The notes beneath the pieces are model-generated. The model ran no database searches. It was not told the DNA's origin and saw only the letters and a list, made by a program, of their open reading frames with translations. Shown in pieces: positions 1 to 5,171 of a stretch of DNA of 5,171 nucleotides. Source of the stretch: JAULUH01 sp032111745 (lineage in GTDB: Bacteria > Chloroflexota > Anaerolineae > JAAEKA01); NCBI GenBank assembly GCA_032111745.1, contig JAULUH010000099.1, positions 1 to 5,171 of the forward strand. Direction: 5' to 3'. How positions within the stretch are numbered: the stretch's first letter is position 1; each line of letters opens with the position of its first letter. Position numbers and translations under genes: made by a program.

Positions 1-765
1 CCATTCCGCGGGCACGTGGTGCGGGGCGTGGGTGGCCCCGGGCGCGAAGTACATGAAGACGGGCTTGTCGGGCATGAGGGACTTCTGCCGGCGGACCCAT
101 TGGATGGCGTGGTTGGCCAGGTCTTCGGTGAGGTGATACCCCTCCTCCGGGGTCTTCTGCAGCTCGACCGGCGTGGTGCCTTCGTAGAGCGATGGGTAGT
201 ACTGGTTGGTCTCGGCGCAGACGAAGCCATAGAAGTACTCGAAGCCGCTGCCGGTCGGCCAGGCGTCGTACGGGCCTGCGGGGCTGGTCTCCCACACCGG
301 CACCTCGTGGCACTTGCCGAACTGGGCCGTGGCGTAGCCGTTCAGCTTGAGGGTCTCGGCCAGCGGCGCGCAGGACTTGGGACGGATCGTGCAGTTGCCG
401 GGCGCCGAGGTGGCCATCTCGGTGATGCCACCCATGCCGACCGTGTGGTGGTTGCGGCCGGTCAGCAGCGCCTGTCGCGTCGGCGAGCACAGGGCGGTGG
501 TGTGGAAGCGGTTGTACTTCAACCCGCTCGCCGCCAACCGCTCCGCCGTGGGGGTATGGATGGGACCGCCGAAGGCGGACGAGGCGCCAAAGCCCACGTC
601 GTCCAGCAGGACGATGAGGACGTTTGGCGCGCCCGTGGGCGGCCGCAGCGGCTCGATGGGGGGATACTTCGTATCCGGGTCTTTGGCATCGTACGTGGTC
701 ACCCCAACGTGCTGGGGGTCGGGGATGGGGAGGATTTCCCGCTGGATATTGTCTTGGGCGCTCAT
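1..765 (-). CDS. Type I arylsulfatase (formylglycine-dependent), N-terminal 255 residues; 3' end outside window
   Basis: This gene encodes a sulfatase that hydrolyses sulfate esters. The frame is open from ATG at 765 to base 1 with no stop, so the C-terminal part is missing. It aligns by eye with the large arylsulfatases of about 780 residues (the AtsA/AtsD type of mycobacteria). Visible active-site elements are the metal-binding pair D55-D56 in LLDDVGFG, the sulfatase signature C93-S-P-T-R97 followed by LLTGR, K151 and H153 in FGKCHEVP, and H246 in GATHAPHH. C93 is the residue normally converted to formylglycine by a separate maturase, which is not seen here. The N-terminus (MSAQDNIQRE) has no hydrophobic or twin-arginine signal, so a cytoplasmic location is inferred. 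The start is fixed by AGGAGG seven bases upstream and by the family-typical lead-in to APNVLIVLLDD. The lectin gene lies 227 bases upstream on the same strand with a hairpin between them. The substrate cannot be read from the sequence. Confidence 0.95.
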   Translation of the reverse strand, partial: MSAQDNIQREILPIPDPQHVGVTTYDAKDPDTKYPPIEPLRPPTGAPNVLIVLLDDVGFGASSAFGGPIHTPTAERLAASGLKYNRFHTTALCSPTRQALLTGRNHHTVGMGGITEMATSAPGNCTIRPKSCAPLAETLKLNGYATAQFGKCHEVPVWETSPAGPYDAWPTGSGFEYFYGFVCAETNQYYPSLYEGTTPVELQKTPEEGYHLTEDLANHAIQWVRRQKSLMPDKPVFMYFAPGATHAPHHVPAEW

Positions 766-771
766 GGTGCT

Positions 772-778
772 ACCTCCT
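772..778 (-). promoter_or_regulatory. Shine-Dalgarno of the sulfatase gene
   Basis: On the minus strand this reads AGGAGGT, an essentially perfect match to the anti-Shine-Dalgarno. It lies seven bases from the last G of AGGAGG to the ATG at 765. It decides the start codon of the sulfatase and predicts efficient initiation. No convincing -35/-10 pair was found in the leader upstream of it. Confidence 0.85.
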
Positions 779-826
779 ATGTGCTCCTGTTTCACTCTTT
801 GGACGACCTACACAGCTGATCTGCGA

Positions 827-906
827 AGATGTTTTTGAGGCCCGCAAGGCCCAAGAATCTCCTCTGACCGGCGTCGAGACCCTTCGCTTCGCTCCGGGTG
901 ACATCT
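827..906. repeat. Degenerate dispersed intergenic repeat (REP/MITE-like, GAGACCCTTCGCTTCGCTC core)
   Basis: The segment is bounded by a 6-bp inverted repeat (agatgt at 827-832, acatct at 901-906). It contains a small GGCC-CGCAA-GGCC hairpin (839-851) and the core gagacccttcgcttcgctc (876-894) followed by cgggtgacat. From memory, close variants of this core (cccttcgcttcgctcagggtgacat) recur between genes in many environmental bacterial genomes, including Chloroflexota. That recognition is the main evidence, since only one copy is present here. It encodes nothing credible and lies in the 5' leader region of the sulfatase. The exact boundaries are uncertain, and it could instead be a structured leader. 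Confidence 0.5.
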
Positions 907-940
907 CAACTGCGCAAGTCCTACTTCGTTGATTGGGTTG

Positions 941-981
941 CCGGTGCGACGCACACCGGAGCAAGGTGTGCGCCGCACCGG
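941..981 (-). terminator. Strong hairpin, probable terminator of the lectin-mosaic gene
   Basis: Two 17-base arms (941-957 and 965-981) pair around a 7-base loop. On the minus-strand transcript all 17 positions pair, with one G-U wobble (973 with 949). On the plus-strand transcript the same position is an A-C mismatch. The hairpin begins about 12 bases after the TAG at 993-995, where a terminator is expected. It is not followed by a U-tract, so it may act as a U-less terminator or as a 3'-end stabilising structure rather than a classical intrinsic terminator. Confidence 0.65.
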
Positions 982-992
982 GCATGCAGGTA

Positions 993-3900
993 CTACTGGT
1001 CCTTGACCATCAAGGGCAAGTACCACTTGGCATACAGGTTTACCTCCGGGCCAAGCTGCCCCGCGCTTAGCGGGTCGGAGACGGTCAGCGGATGGGGTGG
1101 CAGCGGCTTTTCCAGCGTGGCTCCGCCTGCGGCCGCCATCACTCCCCCTTGCCCGGTCAGGCTGAGCTCATATTCGCTGGCGCCCACGGCCTGCACCTCC
1201 AGCAGGTAGCGTCCGCCCTCCTGTCCGAACTGATTGCTGAACGTCTCCACCTGCCCTGGCTGGAGGGTATCATTGAAACCGCGGTCCGGCCAGAACGCAC
1301 GGCGCGGCATCCACATGTACAGGTCCGGGTCGCCGGACAGGTGCGCCAGGATGCCCGAGATCCACTCGCCCCCTTGGACGAGGCCTCGATACTGGACGCG
1401 CTGCCCATCACCCAGGACCTGGCTGCCGTCGATCCGGTTGACGAAGATCAGGCTGGTCTCGTCCAGCGTCGAGACGTTGCCTGCCCCGTCCGCCGCCCAG
1501 ACGCCAATGTACTTGACCCCCTGGCCGGATGAGAGCGCCCATGTGTGGTTGCGGCTGTAAGGGATCCAGCCGCTGCTTTGCCTCACAACCCAGGCGCCGG
1601 TGGCCGGGTCCGGCGTCCACTCGCGCAGAACCATCTGGGTCGCGTCCGGCGCCGCCGGGATTGCCAGCGCCACCTCCGGCCCCTCCACGGCCTGGCGGTA
1701 CGGCTGCACCAGGAAGACCCGGGGCGGGGTGACGTCGGCGCCAGATGGCAGGTTGGGATTCACCGCGACGACCGCCGTGGCGACGGCCGTCCGTTCCCGG
1801 TCCACGAACTGCTGGCGCTCAGCTGCCGGCAGCAGTTCAGTGTTGGGCCAGAAGGCGTGGAACGTGGCCCGGTTCTCTAGCCTGGTCGTGGCCAGGCCCA
1901 CATCCACACGGGCCTGGAACACGTGCTGCACCCACCCCCCTGGCCAGAGGAGCTGATCAGGCCAGGTCAGGGTGCGCGTGGCGGGGTCATACTCCATACC
2001 GCCGGGCAGGGTGTCGAGGAGGGGCGTCAACCCCTCGGGCAAGGTGTCGATCATCGAAACATGCGCCTCCTGCCAGCCGGCATTGCGCGCGACCAGGGTG
2101 AAGGTGACGGTTTCGCCCGGCCGGGCCGTCGCGGGCGAAGCCGTCAGGCTGCTCCCCGCGATAACCGGCGCGGCCCTGGGGAACCACTTGATCCGCCCGA
2201 TCTCGTAGGCCGTCTCCCGATTGCCGGCCACGTCAAACGCCTGGCCGGTGAAGATGTGATAGCCTGCGCCGATCCCGTGGGTGGGAGTGTAGTGCCAGTT
2301 GACCTCGATCTCCGGCAGGCCGGGGAAGGGGTGCCACAAGCCGACGGCGGTCGGCCCCGTCCGGTCCACGCCGTCGTACTCGAGGTCGATGCTGGCGCGG
2401 CCTGAGAGGTCGTCGTCGATGGCGCCAGACAGGACCACCTCCTGATTGCCCGCAGCGTTGGTGATGACCTCGGCCCTCCACACGCCTGGCCCGGCGCCGC
2501 CATCGACGTGCGAGTCAGGCGGGGTCTGGTCGATCTTGAAGGTGGCCGTCACCGGCTCGGACCCATGGCCGATGGCGTCCCAGGCCCGGGCGTAGACGGT
2601 AGTGCCCGGCGAATCGGCGCTGAACACCAGCGGTGCGCTATAGAGCTGCCAGGCAGCACCGTCGGTGCTGACCTCCACGCGCGCCACGCCGGAGCCCGCC
2701 TGGTCATCCGCCCTCACGGATACAGTGACGGGCGAGACATACCATCCGCCGCCGCCAGTCGGGTTCGGCGGATCAAGGGCCAGGCTCACCTGCGGCGGTT
2801 GCGCGTCCACCCGGATCATCCGGTGGCCCGTGTCCCCCCACACGCGGCCGTCGCTCATCGCCCGCACATGCAGATACCAGATGCCGTCTGCCAGCCCCTC
2901 CCAGGTCTTGGTCGTCGTCAGCCCCCGGTAGGAGCCCGACGGGATCGTGTCCGGGCTTCGGCCCAGGAACCAGTCGTAGGACCTGAGCGCCGGGTCTCCG
3001 GGTGGCTGGGTCCAGGCGAAGGTGGCCGTGTTGCCGGCGTACCATGCGCTGGGATCCGGATGCGAGGGGCTCTCGATCAGCGGGGCCTGAGGTGCCGGCC
3101 CGCTGCTGGGCGCTGCCTCTGGAATGCCACCAGGCCCGGCCTCCAGAGCCGACAATGCGACCGCAGAAGGCACGTAGTAGTCCAGCACCAGGAACGTCTG
3201 CGTGAGCCCTCCTGGCGACGTGATCTCCTGCTGCCAGACGTACGGCGCCCAGTTGTACGCCGCATCGGCGTATTGGCAGTCGGGAAGGCCGGAGGCCTGC
3301 CCATTCAGGTCGACGCTGGCTACCCAGGTGCTTGCAGAGGAGTGCTTTACCGAGACCTCCGTGGCCCTCTCGCCACTGCGTATCCTGGTCCCGAAACCGA
3401 CGGACAGTTTCTGAGACTGGCCGCTTTGCGAAACGTTTCCCTCCTCGTGGCTGAGCCCCAGGTTGAACGCCAGGGTCGTACTGCCCGCACTGGTGGATTG
3501 TGTCGTCGATTTTGGCCATTTGTAGTACAGGCGGCCATTCACCTGCTGAGCCCGCCCGTCACGCCATGTGAGCTTGAAGCTATCACCGGAGCCGACCGTT
3601 CCCTCCAAAGCTGCGGGCCATTGGTTCGGGGTCCCCGGCATGCCATAGACCTGCACTTCAGCCAGCTGGAGGTAGTCCGCGTGGTCCAGCTGCACCCGCA
3701 GCAGCCGGCCATAACCGTTCACCGGGATGACCAGGCTCTCGCCGACCGGTCCGGCGATGTGAGTGTCCCAGACACCCTCCTGGTCCTTCAGGCAGGCCGG
3801 GTCGCCGCAGTTGCAGGCGACCCCCCCGACCGAGCAATTGCTGGGCCATGCCGAGCTTTCCGTGGCCAGGACCCAGAAGTTTGCCAGCTGGCCGCTGCAG

Positions 3901-5171
3901 CAATCGGTGCGGTTCCAGAGCTGGACAGCATCGATCCACTGCAGACCGCCCAGGTCGACCTGCCACCAGGCGTACTGGTCGTTCTTCGTATGCGCAACCG
4001 AACCTTTGTAGAAGTCGCCGTTGGTGTTGCCGTCCACGGCCCACGCCGCCACAGCCTTCCCGGGTGGCGTCTCGTCGGCGTCGTCACTCGACTGGCTGGC
4101 CTGGCGACCCTGCGCCAGGTTCATGCCCAGCGGCACCCAGGACTCGCCATAGGTGCCTGGCCCGTCGCGATACCACCAATCAAGGTACTTGCCGGTGGAC
4201 CCGTACGTCCCGTCCGGCACGCACACCGGCATGGTCCCCAGGGTCGCCTCGGCGTAGTCATAGCACCAGCTGTACGACTCTCCGAGCTGCACCGCCTCAA
4301 ACCTGGGCTTGCTGCTTCCCGCGTCCGCCGGCTTCAGCGTGACGACCCCGGTCCCCTGCACGGTGGTGGTCATCTGCGTCGTCGTTTGAGCGATCGACTC
4401 TTCCCATCCGCGCGTGAAGCTGCCGCTGATTCCCTTGATCTGCGTGCCCAGCGTCGTGGAGCCGCCGACGGCGTTCTCGACGGTGTCGCCCGTGCCCTGG
4501 GTGTCCGTGGCGCTCAGCCCGGCACCGGCCCCGGTAGTATAGGCGTTGGTACATCCGCCCACCCCACTCTCTTCCGGCCAGAACGGCGGGGCGTGGATCA
4601 CGGACTGCACCAGGGCATCCGTCTTCCAGTAGCAGTTGCCGGTGTACTTGCCCCAGACACTATCCCCGTCATAATCCTCCATGGCCAGCCAGAGTAGCCA
4701 AACCGAATTGGTGCTGCTGGCGACATCATAAGTGGTGCGCTGCGCCAGGCCGGCATCAGCGTCGAAGGTGCGTACGTTGATATCGCCGTCGTCGAAATCG
4801 TAGCGCGCTAGGCCGATCTCGGCCATGCCGTCCCGGTCCAGGTCACCAGCGCCGATGGTCACAAGGGCCGGGGGGTTGTTTTCGGGTGTACCATAGGGAA
4901 CTTCGACTGACGAGCTGCTCCATGAGCCCGACCGGGCGACCAGGCAGGATAACCCTCCGTTGTAGTTGGGCTTGCCCAGGTCGCAATTCGATATCCAGTC
5001 CAGTGTCCCGACCGGCATGTATTCGTACGTGACCAGCCGGTGCTGCCACTTCCTTTCCACTTCCGTGTTGGCGTCCCACCAGATGAGCGTGTAGCCCAGG
5101 GCGATCTCGTCATAGCCGTCCCCGTCCAGGTCGGCGGCAGCCACGGAGACCACGTTGGCCCCGTAGTGGTA
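993..5171 (-). CDS. Very large secreted multidomain protein with FG-GAP repeats, F-type lectin domain, Ig/Fn3-like, DUF11 and PPC-like modules; 5' end outside window
   Basis: This is a probable extracellular glycan-binding mosaic protein. The frame is open from the window edge (residue 1 here) to TAG at 993-995, giving 1392 residues, so the true start and any signal peptide lie upstream. Domains by residue: FG-GAP/VCBS loops at about 7-27 (DLDGDGYDE) and 104-121 (DLDRDGMAE), with a weaker one at 166-170; a Ser/Thr-rich beta module at about 185-345; an F-type lectin/F5-8 type C domain at 350-510 with H394, R421, D423, C424-C425 and Q428; a second Ser/Thr-rich amphipathic beta segment at 520-668; an Fn3-like domain at 696-791; Ig-like domains at 792-885 and 886-998; a DUF11-type domain at 1004-1138; an Ig-like domain at 1147-1247; a PPC-like domain at 1255-1340 (DPDLYMW, GGRYLLEV); a Gly/Ala/Pro linker; and the tail WYLPLMVKDQ. 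All 13 cysteines precede residue 633. No catalytic domain is recognised. The Ig-like boundaries are approximate, and the module at 185-345 has no confident family. Confidence 0.93.
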   Translation of the reverse strand, partial: YHYGANVVSVAAADLDGDGYDEIALGYTLIWWDANTEVERKWQHRLVTYEYMPVGTLDWISNCDLGKPNYNGGLSCLVARSGSWSSSSVEVPYGTPENNPPALVTIGAGDLDRDGMAEIGLARYDFDDGDINVRTFDADAGLAQRTTYDVASSTNSVWLLWLAMEDYDGDSVWGKYTGNCYWKTDALVQSVIHAPPFWPEESGVGGCTNAYTTGAGAGLSATDTQGTGDTVENAVGGSTTLGTQIKGISGSFTRGWEESIAQTTTQMTTTVQGTGVVTLKPADAGSSKPRFEAVQLGESYSWCYDYAEATLGTMPVCVPDGTYGSTGKYLDWWYRDGPGTYGESWVPLGMNLAQGRQASQSSDDADETPPGKAVAAWAVDGNTNGDFYKGSVAHTKNDQYAWWQVDLGGLQWIDAVQLWNRTDCCSGQLANFWVLATESSAWPSNCSVGGVACNCGDPACLKDQEGVWDTHIAGPVGESLVIPVNGYGRLLRVQLDHADYLQLAEVQVYGMPGTPNQWPAALEGTVGSGDSFKLTWRDGRAQQVNGRLYYKWPKSTTQSTSAGSTTLAFNLGLSHEEGNVSQSGQSQKLSVGFGTRIRSGERATEVSVKHSSASTWVASVDLNGQASGLPDCQYADAAYNWAPYVWQQEITSPGGLTQTFLVLDYYVPSAVALSALEAGPGGIPEAAPSSGPAPQAPLIESPSHPDPSAWYAGNTATFAWTQPPGDPALRSYDWFLGRSPDTIPSGSYRGLTTTKTWEGLADGIWYLHVRAMSDGRVWGDTGHRMIRVDAQPPQVSLALDPPNPTGGGGWYVSPVTVSVRADDQAGSGVARVEVSTDGAAWQLYSAPLVFSADSPGTTVYARAWDAIGHGSEPVTATFKIDQTPPDSHVDGGAGPGVWRAEVITNAAGNQEVVLSGAIDDDLSGRASIDLEYDGVDRTGPTAVGLWHPFPGLPEIEVNWHYTPTHGIGAGYHIFTGQAFDVAGNRETAYEIGRIKWFPRAAPVIAGSSLTASPATARPGETVTFTLVARNAGWQEAHVSMIDTLPEGLTPLLDTLPGGMEYDPATRTLTWPDQLLWPGGWVQHVFQARVDVGLATTRLENRATFHAFWPNTELLPAAERQQFVDRERTAVATAVVAVNPNLPSGADVTPPRVFLVQPYRQAVEGPEVALAIPAAPDATQMVLREWTPDPATGAWVVRQSSGWIPYSRNHTWALSSGQGVKYIGVWAADGAGNVSTLDETSLIFVNRIDGSQVLGDGQRVQYRGLVQGGEWISGILAHLSGDPDLYMWMPRRAFWPDRGFNDTLQPGQVETFSNQFGQEGGRYLLEVQAVGASEYELSLTGQGGVMAAAGGATLEKPLPPHPLTVSDPLSAGQLGPEVNLYAKWYLPLMVKDQ

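Noticed and set aside
16..819. A 267-codon open frame on the plus strand, antisense to the sulfatase
   Set aside because: The minus strand carries an unmistakable sulfatase active site and a perfect Shine-Dalgarno. The plus-strand product shows no family resemblance.
779..900. A sigma-70 type promoter for the sulfatase in its leader
   Set aside because: A few TTG-type hexamers occur on the minus strand (for example TTGCGG near 842-847), but none has an acceptable -10 hexamer at 16-18 bases, so no promoter can be supported.
770..1026. Short minus-strand open frames of about 70 codons spanning the gap between the two genes
   Set aside because: They run through the terminator hairpin and the dispersed repeat, have no ribosome binding site of note and no recognisable product, and overlap the end of the large gene.
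2508..4697. A 729-codon open frame on the plus strand, antisense to the lectin-mosaic gene
   Set aside because: Its translation is rich in Arg, Gly, Pro and Ala with no recognisable domain, while the opposite strand encodes clear FG-GAP, lectin and Ig-like motifs. Long antisense open frames are expected in GC-rich DNA with biased third positions.
5151..5153. GTG as the start codon of the large protein
   Set aside because: The frame is open to the window edge upstream of it (YHYGAN), the GTG falls within the start of an FG-GAP repeat, and no signal peptide or Shine-Dalgarno precedes it. The gene is 5'-truncated by the window.

Overview
This GC-rich bacterial window holds two protein-coding genes. 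Both are on the minus strand and both run off an edge of the window. I see no tRNA, rRNA, CRISPR array, insertion sequence or integrase. The best lineage guess is Chloroflexota (Anaerolineae-like). It rests on the secreted mosaic of FG-GAP, Ig-like, DUF11 and PPC-like modules and on a C-terminal tail ending in YLPLMVKDQ, a style I associate from memory with secreted proteins of that phylum. This assignment is tentative.

Layout, in the direction of transcription (right to left). Positions 5171 to 993 encode the last 1392 residues of a very large extracellular protein whose N-terminus lies outside the window. Its modules in order are: FG-GAP/VCBS repeats with calcium-loop aspartates; a Ser/Thr-rich beta module; an F-type (fucolectin-like, F5/8 type C fold) lectin domain; a second Ser/Thr-rich beta segment; four Ig/Fn3-like domains with a DUF11-type domain before the last; a PPC-like domain; and the short aromatic/proline C-terminal tail. 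All visible cysteines lie in the N-terminal 632 residues, so the protein looks like a disulfide-containing lectin head on a cysteine-free stalk. The gene is followed 12 bases after its stop by a strong 17-bp hairpin (941-981), a likely terminator.

The gap of 227 bases (766-992) also holds a degenerate copy (about 827-906) of a dispersed intergenic repeat with a GAGACCCTTCGCTTCGCTC-type core. The second gene starts at 765 with a near-consensus Shine-Dalgarno. It encodes the first 255 residues of a type I (formylglycine-dependent) arylsulfatase with an intact CSPTR motif and no signal peptide.

The hairpin between the genes argues against simple co-transcription. The pairing of a probable fucose-type lectin with a sulfatase allows a speculative shared theme of sulfated glycans. 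The most unusual part of the window is the lectin domain. It keeps the exact His-X26-Arg-X-Asp spacing and the adjacent Cys-Cys of F-type lectins, but has Gln where the second fucose-binding Arg is expected, and it sits between two beta-rich segments that might form one split domain.
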